Under the pieces are notes generated by a model. It was not told where the DNA came from, searched no databases, and saw only the letters and a list, made by a program, of their open reading frames with translations. DNA of 64,000 nt from Pseudofabraea citricarpa (lineage: Eukaryota; Ascomycota; Leotiomycetes; Helotiales; Dermateaceae): positions 248,001 through 312,000 of the forward strand of contig JAPWGK010000026.1 in NCBI GenBank assembly GCA_029641185.1, given 5' to 3'. The position numbers and the translations under genes were made by a program. The stretch's first letter is position 1. Each line of letters begins with the position of its first letter. Shown here in pieces: positions 1 to 11,147 of this stretch.

Positions 1-1143
1 TCAGCCATCTCAGGAACTTGAAGAAATTGACTCTAGAGTACAGAGCATCCGAAGAGATGCAAAACAGCCTTGATTGGGATGCCCTGAAATTGCCACTGCC
101 ATCTCTTCTGGCCGCTTCCTTAACTGAATGTAAGCAGTCTTTCCGGATTGTTTTTGGAATGCTAATGTATTAGGCACCATCACGTTTTCCGAGTGGGCTC
201 GTTGGAGTCTCCATTTTGCGCGACCTTTGTTCAACCATCCTAACATCAGAAAGTTGAGTCTGCGCTGGGCTGGGACGGCGTTCCCCCATGGTAGATCCAC
301 TTTAAAAAAAGGGAAAGGCACAACTGCTCTAGAAGAACTCACCCTCATTGATCCCAATCTAAGCCCTGCTTGTCTATCTCAGGTACTCTCATATCCACGA
401 GCTCTTAAGAGACTGGCGATGCACCCTAGCATATTTGAAAATGCAATCTACGCAGAGGAAGAAATCAACTGCGGGGAATTCTTTGATGAAATCGCCAAAA
501 CAGCGGCTACGTCTCTCGAATGCCTCAGAATGGACATGCAAGCGTTTGGGTCAGTTATAGTACCAGCACCAGGCATGCACAAGCTCCGCGCACTCAGATA
601 TTTGGAAATATCACAGTGCCATATCAACATGATTGATCCTGACACCATCGACCTCTACACAGTCCCCGAGATAGACTGTCCCCTAGAAAAACTACTTCCT
701 CCCAACCTCGAAGTCTTAAAGATCTCTCCTGCGACAACAGAGTTTCCCGAGATTTTTGAAATACTCAAGCGCAAGTCTGAACTCGTTCCAAACCTCAGAA
801 GGCTTATTATTACCGCACAACATCGTGACAAGGCTGGCCAACTAGCGCTTGCTAGACGAGAAAAGGAGAGATGTGCTGAGGTACAAGTTGAGATGACCAT
901 GAAGAGACTGTTGTCGAGATTCCCATTGACGAGGAAGAGCCGATTCTCCAAGCTTCAAAAAGCCTGCACCGAAGCAGGAGTGGAGTTACGCATCCTGTAC
1001 GAAGATTGTGCGCGCAGGGACGTATTTGACGAGGGAGCAGGACCACCGGTGGTAAGTTTCTTCTTCAATGCTTAGGTAGTAGCTTTGGATATGTGATGCT
1101 AACTACAAAACAATAGTGGGAGATTTTTGAGCAATCAAACTGA
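1..1143 (+). CDS. LRR/F-box-like protein, 3' part (5' end outside window)
   Basis: The gene enters from the left edge. Exons are <3-129, 174-1051 and 1117-1143, joined by introns 130-173 (44 nt) and 1052-1116 (65 nt, GTAAGT donor, GCTAAC branch). All phases agree and the protein ends in a short final exon coding WEIFEQSN. What is visible is a chain of irregular leucine-rich repeats, for example LRNLKKLTL, IRKLSLRW, LEELTL, ALRYLEISQC, LEVLKIS and LRRLIIT, spaced like those of fungal F-box/LRR proteins. Any F-box would lie in the missing N-terminus, so a role as an SCF substrate receptor is inference. The C-terminus is charged and lacks repeats. No catalytic motif is seen. Without the intron at 1052 the frame would run to a stop at 1075. 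Confidence 0.6.
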
Positions 1144-1385
1144 GCTGGCAGTACTGTATTTGATATTTACAAACAAAGTGCTCTCCGCGTCTTTGGTCTG
1201 TACTTAGGTCCAGATATTTTCGTTACAAGTGGATATGCTCTAATTCCATTCAATTGTTTCGAATCAACGCCAAAGTATGGGGTTTGCCCCTTTCACAAAG
1301 GATCCCAAAAAATAATCTACCCCAATGTCTTGTATGCAAAGAAAATTCCGAAACCCCAAACTCCAAATCCAAAATACTTTCTCCT

Positions 1386-4367
1386 TCATATGCTGACCGT
1401 ATAGTTGAGGTAGCCTTTACACTCTTTCTTCCTCATCTGATTGGCATGAACTTCAACGCCACCCTTGATCCAAGTCGTTGTAAGGTGGGTGTGTCCAAAT
1501 ACCCAAATGTCACCCTTACCCAAACCCTCAATCGCATCCTTTCCAGCCAAGATATCGCTGCCATAATAGGAGCATACTTCCCCGCCATCTAGCTGTGGCC
1601 TTGAGATTTTGGTTCTCGACGGTGCGTGATGAGTGATGACAAGTATTCGTGTCTTCTCGCTGTCTTTTTTACTTCTAATCTTTTTAACCTCCTGCCGAAT
1701 ATATTCTAGCTCATCTTTATAACGTTCCCGGTGTGATTCGAACGTGTTTCCAGTAATTGCCCCAAAATCACCCTGTCGGCTCAACCTAGCTCTGCGGCTG
1801 ATATCAAGATCACTCCACAGCGTGCAGCCTATTACCTCGATTTTACCACCGTCGGCCGTAGTTATAGAACAGTGCGTCTTTTGCAAGGGCATAAATCTTC
1901 CCTTAAATCTGGGATCCTTCTTCCACGATAAAAATTCCTTTGTATCCTGCTTGATCGTATTGCCGGTGTGGTGGAATTCATTGTTACCACAGACGTGAAA
2001 GACGAACTCATAAAGATCAGTCTGCTTCTTGATCCAGTTCTTGTATTGCTCCCGATGACTGGAACGAAGACTACCGATGTCACCAGCTAGGACTAGGAAC
2101 TTGGCAGCGGGATCTTTGATCAGTCCAAATTCATATTCATTCGGCGATTCCCTCTCCATATGGATATCCGATGCCAATTGGAAGACTTCCTTCCTGAGGC
2201 CATAGGCAGTAAATTCGTCAGCACTGGAGCGCGGAGGCTTGGTCCAGAACCCTCTTCTGTTCTGCGTCTCCCTGGGTTTGATCTCAGTTAGGGACCCTGC
2301 CTCGGAGAACTTTGCGAAATTCTCATCGCGGCGGAAGGCTTTCACCTCCTCGGGACTCAGCTGGGCTAGTGCCGCCTCTTCCATCACCCTTCCCAGTTTG
2401 GCATGGTGATGCCAGTAATCTGCAATATTCTCGAAGTTATCCCGTGGAACGATGGGATATGGAAGTGAGGTAGCAGCGGGAGTTGTGGCTCTGGCGGCAG
2501 ATACAGGTGGCGTTCTGACTGGGGAAGGTAGGGGGGGTAGCATTGCCAGAGCTCGTTGCAGCTTCTCAGATTGCTTCTTTTCATACTCTTCATGCTCTTC
2601 CAGCAGGCACAGTCGCTCTTTTTCGCGCCTCTGCTTCTCTGGAGTGTATGGCGCCGACGCCGACTTCAGGCTGGGCTCAAGTTTGGGGGCATGAAAATTG
2701 GGTCCTGTCGGCAATGCCTGTATCCCCCTTCCCGCCGAAGGTTCTCTTCCAAACACAGGTCCGTTCCCTGATATTGCTCCTCTTCTAGGCGGAGATGTCT
2801 TTGTGATTGCCCCTGGCGGCCCTGGCGGGGTTTTCAGTGGCGTGGCCGCCCGTCTCGCTGCACCTGGAGTCGACTTGGGGAAGTTCTCGCCATTGGCAAC
2901 GATCCAGTACGGCCGCTCGTCACTGTGCACAAACTCCTGGCCTGGCCGGCTAAAGCCCTGCCGCTCCTTCATCATGACCAGCATCTGTATGGCGTTCTGC
3001 CTGGCGATGGGGAGACTCTCGAAGTACCTCTTCAGCCCCTCGCGTAGCTCGTGCCGGTAGTTTGCGTTGCTGGCCGTCGGCTCGGCTCCGTCTAGCGATC
3101 TGTCCCATGCTTCTTGCAGATGCTGCTGCAGCTCGTCGTTGCTCAGGTTGTCTAGTTTACCGCTGAGCGCTCCGTCGATCTGTCTTGGGCTTACGAGGGA
3201 TTCCTGTGCAGCCCGTGGAGATTGTGCTGGTACTGGTGCAGGTGCAGGTGTAGGTGCTGCTACAGGTGATGGTTTCTTGGGCCCTGGAGCTTTGGCTTTG
3301 TAGTTCGGTGCTACTGGTGAGTTTCTGGGTATCCAAGATGGAGTGGCTACCGGTGGCGGACTTTGCGTTGTGCCTTTTGTTGTTGTCGTGCTTGCTGCCG
3401 GCTGGCTTGGTACCGGATGCTCTTCACGTACTGCGTCGCCCTTCGCAGAGTCAGCTACTGTGCTCTTCACTGGATCCCAATAGGTTCTCCGGCCTTCCAG
3501 TTCGTTCGTCAGCGGTGCTCCGAATTCGGGACCTGTTGAAGTTTGCCCAGTTGCTGTTGCTCTTGGTCTCTGACGTGTTGGTCTTGTTGGAGATGTTCCA
3601 GTTGAGTGCAGGCCTTGATCAATTCCACCTGCTGGTACTGCTCCCCAGGTCGATACAGCCCATTCAGGACCCGGGACCGCTACTCTTTGACGGGTTGGAC
3701 TCACACGGGCTCCTGTTCTTCCCACCGTTGTTCCTTGGGACTCCGCAAATTGTATCTTGCCCAGCTCGGCGAGCATCTTCGACACATTGAGATTCGGATT
3801 GGGCTTGACGTCCGCAGGCACAACGGCGCCCGTCCGTGGATCTTGGCTCCATCTAAAACTCGCCTCGGACGGCTCCTGCTCGCCCTGCCGATAGCCAAAA
3901 GTGTTGCCGTGCGGATCATGCAGATAGACGATATCGCCGTCGAGCGGCTGAGGCTCCGGTACTTGGGGTGCAATGTGTGGGTTCCACTGCGCCCAGGTGA
4001 TGTGCCTCTCCCCTCCAAGTTTCTGAATCTGCGCGTCCACCTCGGCTGCCACCTCTCTAGGTCCTCGACCTTGGCCTCGACCTCCTGCTCCTGCTGCTCC
4101 TGCTGCTCCTACGGATCCCCCCCGAGGACGCCGCTCACATGGCGTGGGCGTCCCCGGTGTCTGCTGTCTCAATCCCGTTCGAGCCGCCACCCGTCGCGGC
4201 GCCAATCGGCCTCGCGCCTTCTGCGTCGCCTGCGTGTACTGCTCGTCGTCCAGCTCCTCGGCTATGAAGCCTTCGCTCGGCGTCGTTGGGGCTTTGGTGC
4301 CTCGGCGGCGTTTGGGTGCCTTCGGCGGCGTTTGGGGATCGGCGGCTCGTTTTCTTGCGTTTGCCAT
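1386..4367 (-). CDS. Calcineurin-like metallophosphoesterase with long disordered N-terminus
   Basis: A single-exon 993-residue protein. The first ~650 residues are low-complexity, rich in Pro, Ala, Thr, Ser, Gln and Arg, with basic KRRRGTK-type stretches near the start, so the N-terminus is probably disordered and could carry a nuclear signal (inference). The C-terminal ~270 residues are a metallophosphoesterase domain with its motifs in order: DIH near residue 734, GDIG near 762, GNNE near 794, THHAP near 913 and GHTH near 957. The third motif is normally GNH(D/E); here the His is replaced by Asn although H residues follow (EFHH). The domain resembles the fungal Ser/Thr phosphatase-superfamily proteins of unknown substrate. 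Start chosen at the first ATG after a run of upstream stops. It is transcribed away from the Zn2Cys6 gene across a 2.3-kb gap. Confidence 0.85.
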   Translation of the reverse strand: MANARKRAADPQTPPKAPKRRRGTKAPTTPSEGFIAEELDDEQYTQATQKARGRLAPRRVAARTGLRQQTPGTPTPCERRPRGGSVGAAGAAGAGGRGQGRGPREVAAEVDAQIQKLGGERHITWAQWNPHIAPQVPEPQPLDGDIVYLHDPHGNTFGYRQGEQEPSEASFRWSQDPRTGAVVPADVKPNPNLNVSKMLAELGKIQFAESQGTTVGRTGARVSPTRQRVAVPGPEWAVSTWGAVPAGGIDQGLHSTGTSPTRPTRQRPRATATGQTSTGPEFGAPLTNELEGRRTYWDPVKSTVADSAKGDAVREEHPVPSQPAASTTTTKGTTQSPPPVATPSWIPRNSPVAPNYKAKAPGPKKPSPVAAPTPAPAPVPAQSPRAAQESLVSPRQIDGALSGKLDNLSNDELQQHLQEAWDRSLDGAEPTASNANYRHELREGLKRYFESLPIARQNAIQMLVMMKERQGFSRPGQEFVHSDERPYWIVANGENFPKSTPGAARRAATPLKTPPGPPGAITKTSPPRRGAISGNGPVFGREPSAGRGIQALPTGPNFHAPKLEPSLKSASAPYTPEKQRREKERLCLLEEHEEYEKKQSEKLQRALAMLPPLPSPVRTPPVSAARATTPAATSLPYPIVPRDNFENIADYWHHHAKLGRVMEEAALAQLSPEEVKAFRRDENFAKFSEAGSLTEIKPRETQNRRGFWTKPPRSSADEFTAYGLRKEVFQLASDIHMERESPNEYEFGLIKDPAAKFLVLAGDIGSLRSSHREQYKNWIKKQTDLYEFVFHVCGNNEFHHTGNTIKQDTKEFLSWKKDPRFKGRFMPLQKTHCSITTADGGKIEVIGCTLWSDLDISRRARLSRQGDFGAITGNTFESHRERYKDELEYIRQEVKKIRSKKDSEKTRILVITHHAPSRTKISRPQLDGGEVCSYYGSDILAGKDAIEGLGKGDIWVFGHTHLTTTWIKGGVEVHANQMRKKECKGYLNYTVSI

Positions 4368-4991
4368 GGTTCTTGCTTGTTGTTATGGTTCGTGCTTCTG
4401 GTTCTGGTTCTGGTTCTAATTATGGATGGTCACGTACTTGAGATCGGGATGGGGTGAGGCGACGAGGGGGAGGGGGACGGGCAGGTGGCGGGAGATGTGA
4501 GATGTGAGATGTGAGATGTGGTGCGGTATGGTTTTTAAGTCTTTTCTATCCTCTCTCTTTCTTCTTTTCTTCCTTCCTTCCTTCCTTCCTTTCTTTTTGC
4601 ATTGGGAGAGAGAGGACCAGAGAGAAGAGAAGAGAAGAGAGAGAGATATATAAATATATGCATGCGTGCATACGTGCGTCAAAGGAACTACATGCATTGG
4701 GATGCGAGGAAACTACGTTTTCTTTGTGTTTTTCTGGTGAAATGAGAGAGATGAATGCAGAACATAAGTAATTGTCTCCTCTTCTCCACTCCTGCTTCTG
4801 CTGTCCCCGGTAACAAGCGAGCAGTGGAGAAACCTCATCTCCTCGCTTGCTTTGTCGTTGCGAACTCGGCTCGTTCTTTTGTTCCTTGATGTGCTGTGTA
4901 GTTGAGCGACTGATGGGGTTGGTGCTTGTTTGCGGTTGGTTGAGATAAGATGTCGTTTCGCTGTCGTTATTGGAAGGGAGGGTAGTTGAAG

Positions 4992-5027
<36 letters not shown>

Positions 5028-6662
5028 CTTTCTCTTTGTCTCATGCTTACTTCTCGCCGGTTTAGGCAATCCTCTTCCCCCCAGCCAGGTAATCCCTCAC
5101 GCACCCGCATAAACAATTCCGCGAAGGGATAAACGACAAACGACAGAATGGCCAATTATCTGACAGCACGAAACAAGCTGATAACAGAATATAAACCACT
5201 ACTACATATCCCTAGGAGAGAGCGGATTTCTCCAGAGAACGTCGGTTTTCTTCCTTCTCGGCGGAAGATGACAATGGCGCACGGCAGTAAATCCTTCAGA
5301 GGCTTGTCCATGACCTTCGTCTGCGCCCGTGGTGTCGGCGCCGGGGGAGAGAAGTCCCGCTTTGGAGAGGAGTTGGGAGGAGGGAGGTAAGGAGCCAGGA
5401 AGAACAAAATTTGCTAAGAAAGAAAAAAGAAGACAAGAAATGATATGTTCGACCTTCCCCCACTCTCTCTCAGTTGGCTGACAAGGCTGCTTTGTTTGTT
5501 CGTGGCGATATACTCGGGAATGTGAGGAATTGGGTGGTTGGTTGGTTTATTTATTCGTGGTTATTGGATAGAGAGTTGGTTGATCACGTTTGGATGCATC
5601 ACGTGATATGAAGAATCTCTGCTTTCTCTCTGCCCTACCCCGTCTTACTAAGTGAGATGAGGTAAGATTCAAGTGCAGAGTTAGATCGTCGGTATTTTTA
5701 GTCTTGAATTGTGCTTATACAGAGAAGAATCATTCTTTAGGTGAGGCCGCGCAGCGCTATGGGGGTTTGGGGGCTGGCCCCCAAGAAAGGAGGACGGAAG
5801 AAAAGATGTAGACACTTATTCAGAGTACAGATCTTTCCATTAGTCTTCTATCTATTGTTGTGTGCTTGAAAAGAATAATAAGACTTGTGGTGGCTTGGAT
5901 GAGGGAGGAGGAAGAGAAAGTTGTCTCTCATCACATGATGTACCTGCACACTCTATATCTAATTAACCACCAACAAGTGATAACATCGGCATAAATCGGC
6001 GGAGCCTTAGCTGAAGTACTTGTTATACTTGTCATACCTGTACAATTACTACATGTAGCCTAAAATACCCCATTCTAGCCTTTTAATATACATTAACTCA
6101 ATGCATCGCATCACGTGGGCAGTACAAGTCTCCATCGAGTCTAGGCCCGCAAAAATGAATGGTGGATTTTCGAGCCGGGAGAGGCTCAGTGCTTGCTCTG
6201 TGCAGTGCAACGGTCAAAAGCAAATCCTTCCAGAGTCCCGCAAACTTCTCATCGCCGGTATCCTTCTCCCCATATATTATCTGCATCCGTGCTCATACAT
6301 AGGCGCCCTCTGGAATCTGCACCCCTCCTGAGTCCTCACCCACCCAAATCACTCACTCACTCACTTATCACTCGTCGCTCGTCATTACTCAGAGACTCCG
6401 TATCGCATCGGCACATTTCGTCCGAGGCTCTGCTTACTAAGGCCCATCTCCCAGTCTCCCATTCGCAACAACAGGTGCGGACGAGTTCCCGGGTCATCAG
6501 ATTTCCCATCGACCGTCTCGTAACCTCTCACCGCATCGGCAGGCCGTTTCGAGGAGCCCGCATCTCGCATGAATGTGTAAAAGCAGGCTAGAAGCATACG
6601 GCGGACGAACCTGACGGACGTGTACCTATGTGTGTGCGTGCGTGCGTGTTTTCCTCTCAACC
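4368..6662. other. 2.3-kb divergent intergenic region, no gene recognised
   Basis: This gap separates the starts of the phosphoesterase (-) and the Zn2Cys6 regulator (+). It holds three GAGATGT direct copies near 4,497-4,518, a TTCC run near 4,570-4,590, a CT dinucleotide tract at 4,994-5,024, a GC-rich hairpin at 5,767-5,784 and pyrimidine-rich sequence. Short open frames here (for example 5,148-5,390) have simple composition and no family motif, so I regard the region as promoters and 5' UTRs. Confidence 0.5.
4994..5024. repeat. CT dinucleotide microsatellite
   Basis: About fifteen uninterrupted CT units. Pyrimidine tracts like this are common in promoters of filamentous fungi; this one lies ~630 bp upstream of the phosphoesterase start. 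Confidence 0.9.
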
Positions 6663-9066
6663 ATGATCTCTTCGTCCGTGGTCGGCCAGAGCAGCAGCAC
6701 CAAAGCTGGCAGGGGCATGCGCAAAGGCACAAAGAGTTGTCTTGAATGTACGTCACTCTTCCCTCTCACTCCATTGGACATGCAGTCCGGGGGGCATACT
6801 GGACAGACGCGGAGACGAATGCACAGAAATTAATTGATGTGCCCTGTAGGTCGCAAGCGCAAGGTCAAGTGTGTGTTCGGCGAGGATGACAACCTGGTTT
6901 GTGTGAGCTGTAAGGCTCGAGGCTCTAAATGTACCGAGCAGCGCAAAATTCTTGATTCACGATCGGCTGCTGCCGCCCACAAGGTCACGCTGGAAGAGCG
7001 AGTTGCCCAGCTTGAGGCTCTCATCAGATCAGGCGGCGGCTCTGTTGGCCCAGGCAGTGACCGCGCTCCATCCGAGAGCAGTCCTGGAATGCAACATGAA
7101 GAAACTCTTCCCTTACGTAGTGCCCTTGGTTCTCCAGATTCCTACGCGGGATCCGGCAGCTCTAGAGCAGATGCCCCCTATGCAGCAGATCCCGTCACGT
7201 CGCTCTTTGATAATGCCATCGTAAGTGCTATAAAAGAAGTCTTGCGAGGATATCAAAAGAGTAACCTCTATAGTGGCGCCAAAACGTTTCCGAGCGTGAA
7301 CCGGTGCAGTCGCTTCGGCCTCCCACTGCTACAGGTTCTACTAATCACATAGCAAAATGTGCCCGCACCTGCGCGGCACTCCTTGCAGATCTTCCTCCTC
7401 CAAGTACTTTAGCCGATATACTAAATGCCACCTGTGCGTGGTGGAATGCGTGGTAAGTAGGTCCTGATATCAGGCTCTGCGAGCTCTAACATGATGTAGG
7501 AGGACTGGTGGGTCATGGTTGCAGGAGTCAATGGCTAGAAATAATATCCGGACTCTTCAGGAGTTCATGGCCTGGACGCTTAACTCGGGCGACCCACCCG
7601 TAACAGCAATGGGGATTCTAGCTCTCTCAACATCGTTGCAACAGCTCGACCCCAAAGTCCATCAGCATGTCTTGGTCCAGCTGCAGCATTTGCCAGGGGA
7701 GCTGTTTCAAGAATATTATGACCGGGTCGAACGGCTAGTGATTAATGACATCGACTTCTCTACTTCGAGGGCTGGAATCGAGGTTCTCATGATGGCAGGT
7801 AAGACCTTCATGAACCTGGGTCTGATTAAACGAACATGGTTGTTCTTACACAAAGCAATTTCTCATGCCCAGCTTCTTGGACTGCACCGCCCTCAGCGAG
7901 CTTCTGCAACCGAAACAGATGCCGAATGGGCAAGTCGCCAGGAGACTTGGTTCTCACTATGCGAGAAGGATACGTATACAAGCTTGCTGCTTGGTCTTCC
8001 TTATGCAAGCGACGGTAGGACATTAGCAGTGCAGTTCCAAGGAAGCCCGGGTTCTCTGAGGAACTTTCAATACTGCTTGATCAGATTATCAGTCCAAATT
8101 ATCGACCGGAACCAGATAGGACTTGGTTGCTCCGTTGGACTTACCCAAGACATACAAAGACAAGCACAGATGGCGACAGCTGAACTCGATCCGGAGTTTT
8201 GGGATGCCCCCTCAGCATTACGTCAGGGCAAGATTTCACGCCCGGAATATATGGAACGTCTAGCAGCGCAGTTCTTCTACTTTCAGATGATAGTTCTCCT
8301 TCATCAACCTCTTATGATTGAATCTATTGAACAGCCCAGCTATAATGAGAACCGAGAAGCATGCCTACAAGCATGTCGTGATGTCCTCAGAACGTATCAT
8401 CTTATGCGGCGAGACAGTGGGAAAGCTTTTAGCATGGTTAAACTAGTGGACTACCAGGCTTTCATCTCGTCAGCGATCATCCTCCTCGGCCTTCTTGGTT
8501 ATGGAAATCCAGCATCCCTCTCACAGTCAATTGATCAGGATAATGATTGGGATACAGTGCAAACGACACTTGAAATCCTCCGACAAGCGTCTGCAACAAC
8601 GAACAATTCGGTCGCTACACAAGCTGTTCAAGGGCTAGAAACCTTATCCGCTCTCGTAAGAGCCGGGAAGACAGGAAAATGCGTGATGTCCGCGGAACAA
8701 TGTCAGAACCCGTACGCCAAAATCGTGGTTCCAGGTTCTGGGACCATCACCGTCTTACCTGGGACGTTCCTCAAGAAGACGATCGTGAAACCGTCCGCCG
8801 AGCCTGCTACTGTTCTACCACCGCCCATCTTCCACTTGTCGCACGGCCTCTTCCAACCTCTACCTGATCAACAGCAGGGCGGGATGGTGCCTCCACCGCC
8901 CACGTCCATGTCGGATGATCTAGCTGACCAGATCATGGCGGTCCCGGCCGACTATGAGATCCCGTACATGGACTTCGACTGGACGAACATGATCGATATG
9001 AACACCGAGGATGATTGGGCTTGGTTGGCCGAACTGAGTGGGACTAGTAGCCTGATGGTACAATGA
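6663..9066 (+). CDS. Zn2Cys6 (Gal4-type) transcription factor
   Basis: Four exons, 6663-6747, 6850-7220, 7274-7452 and 7500-9066, give 733 residues in one consistent frame. The first intron (102 nt) interrupts the second zinc-ligand Cys codon. After splicing the N-terminus reads C-x2-C-x6-C-x9-C-x2-C-x6-C (about residues 26-55), a complete binuclear zinc cluster with a basic RKRKVK segment. A short heptad-like linker (about 70-85) could dimerise. The middle shows the fungal-specific transcription factor domain pattern: SLFDNAIW, then a WWNAW region, then long helical sequence to about residue 590. The C-terminus is Pro/Asp rich and acidic, as in activation domains. Targets cannot be read from sequence. 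Start: the ATG closest upstream of the cluster that is in frame with it. A nuclear regulator; neighbours are not an obvious cluster. Confidence 0.9.
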
Positions 9067-9646
9067 ATGAGTGATGAGTTGGCATGAGAGATGATTTTAT
9101 GGCGTTGGGGTTGGGTTGGGTTGGGTTGGGTTGGGTTGGATTGGGATATGGGAGGTGCATGTGAATCATGTACATGGGATTATGGATGATGGAGGCTGTT
9201 TTTATGCTAGCTTATGAAACATACAATCAAGCATGATGAATGGGTCGTTAAATCTTTTTCTTTTCTTTGAATTGTGCCTGGGTACCTGGAGAGCTTCGGG
9301 TGCGTTCGTTTGTCGACGGGAAGAAATCAAAATATAGTCAGACTCCGGAGTTGGAGTGAAAGTGAAAGTTGAAGGGGAACATGAGGTGAGTAATAGCTGA
9401 CACCCTCCCTATTCTTTTACCTCACTCTACACCCTTGTACTTGCACAGAGCAATAATATTTTATAAAGTAAGTAGGCAGGTAGCTAGCTATAAGCATAAA
9501 GCTAATCGTCGAATCACATCCATTCTTTTTCTCCCTCTCCGTATGGCCTCGATTGAAAACGGTATGAGACAAGCCATGTCCTCATTCCCTCTTCTTTTCC
9601 TTTTGCCTTTTTCCTTTTCCCTTTTCCCCTTTAACCTTTTCATCTC
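9067..9646. other. Convergent 3' region between regulator and paraoxonase-like gene
   Basis: No gene recognised. It contains a TTGGG tandem array at 9,105-9,150 and pyrimidine-rich CCTTTT runs near 9,590-9,640, close to the end of the minus-strand gene. Confidence 0.5.
9105..9150. repeat. TTGGG/GGGTT pentanucleotide tandem array
   Basis: About seven or eight near-perfect GGGTT units directly after the stop of the Zn2Cys6 gene. The unit resembles a G-rich telomere repeat but differs from fungal TTAGGG, and the array is interstitial in gene-containing DNA. Confidence 0.85.
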
Positions 9647-11147
9647 TTACACGGTCCAGGAAATCTCCAGCATGCCCTTGGCATAGAGGCCCGAGACGAG
9701 CATCTTGCCGCGCTTGAAATCGACGGCTCCGGTCGAGGACGAAGAGAAATGTTCTCCGTTGCCTAGGGGTAGGAGGTCGGTTAGATCAGTGGGGCCAAGC
9801 GGGAAGAAAGAAAGAAAGAAAGAAACCAGCACAAACTATACTGCTGCTTGAAATCGTGACGACGGAAAACTGGATTGCTTACTCTGATATAAAGTGCGCA
9901 CTGAGTAGTTGCTCTTGACACCCTCTTTCATGGCACTCCGCGGCGCCGCATCTTCACCCTCGCCCTTCCGAACCTCAACCACCCACGACGGGGAGACCTT
10001 CTTCGTCGGCGACCGGGACACGGCCGTCAAGCTCAAGACGGCCGGGTGGCCAGCGGCGACCAAGCCGCGGAGGAACCTGCCATCGGTATCGAAGGCCGAA
10101 TCCTTGAGGCTCTCGTCGAAGGTGAGGTTATCGACGTGAAACGGGAGCGGGATCTGCTCTCTGAAGGTCAGGGCATTAGTCTTCGGATCACGGTCGTAGA
10201 CATTCAGGCACGAGTGGGCCGTCGAAGCGACGATGACCTCCTTGCCCGTGGGCGTGAGCACGATGCCGTTCGCGAAGCCGATGCCGTCGGCGGCCTGGCT
10301 GATGGTCGGCGGGCTCGTCGACACATCCACGAGGCTCACCCACGCGAGCTGCAGCTTCCCGAACGACTCGATCATGTTGAAGGGCCGGTTCAGGCGCGGG
10401 ATGAAGCGGTGGTCGTTCGTCACGTAGAAGGACGTGTACGAGATGGGCGCGATGGCGTTCGGCGACCGGATCTGATCATCGCCATCCGACACGGACTGCA
10501 CGAACGTCGCCGTCGCCGCGCTGTACGAGAGCTCGAACATGTCCACCGTGCTCCCGTTGCGCTGGTGGTTGACGACGAACAGCCGCGTGGGCCCGTCGGC
10601 TTCCCGGTAGATGTTGATGCCCAGCGGGTGGAAATCCGACGACTCTGGCAGGTTGACCAGCTCGATGGCCCGGAGATTCCTCTCGTCGTTCTTGTAGTCG
10701 TAGATCCAGATGCCGCCTTTCGGGTCCGGGTTATACATGGTTCCCTGTTGCACGTGTAAGCCTGTCTGTTCTTTTTGGGGCCACGGGAATAGGGGCTGGG
10801 GTTAGGCTTCTCTTACCATGACGGTATTCCACTCTCCTCGCCCGCCGTCACAGCTGAGAAGGGCTATCCCTTCGGCGTGATCGAAAAGCGTGTCTTCGCA
10901 GTACTTCAGCTGCTCTTTGAACAGGATGGACGATTTGCCCCCGCTGGCCCAGGAGAAGGCGTCCCATGACACGGGGAGCAAGGCCACTTCTGCCCTATCG
11001 GCGTTGATCTTGTTGTACACTACACCAACCAAGATGGCGAGGAAAGCCGTGAAGACGACGCCTGCTCGGGCAGCTGATGCTCCCTATTCTAGTATCAGTA
11101 CGACGTCTCGGCTGGAATGGGAGACGAGATCATACAAGGATAGTCAT
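9647..11147 (-). CDS. Paraoxonase/arylesterase-like (six-bladed propeller) membrane-anchored enzyme
   Basis: Exons on the minus strand: 11147-11136, 11083-10817, 10744-9883 and 9762-9647, giving 418 residues. Introns are 52, 72 and 120 nt. The first exon is only 12 nt (MTIL). A hydrophobic segment at residues ~10-27 (AGVVFTAFLAILVGVVY) is a likely signal anchor. The rest matches the fungal arylesterase/paraoxonase-like pattern: HAEGIALLSCDGG, GIWIYDY, HPLGINIY, FVVNHQRNGSTVDMFEL, SPNAIAPI, FYVTNDHRF, GFANGIVL and a C-terminal SSSTGAVDFKRGKMLVSGLY. In paraoxonases such Asn/Asp residues bind calcium; the family hydrolyses lactones or aryl esters, but the substrate here is unknown. The last intron carries a CTTT tandem tract (9,803-9,825 on the + strand). 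The 12-nt first exon is the weakest part of the model. Confidence 0.85.

Noticed and set aside
1254..4457. Several long + strand frames over the phosphoesterase gene (for example 3,606-4,457)
   Set aside because: They are antisense shadows of a biased, Pro/Ala-rich coding region; no motif.
5148..5407. Overlapping frames of ~80 residues on both strands
   Set aside because: No domain, no splice logic, simple composition in a promoter gap.
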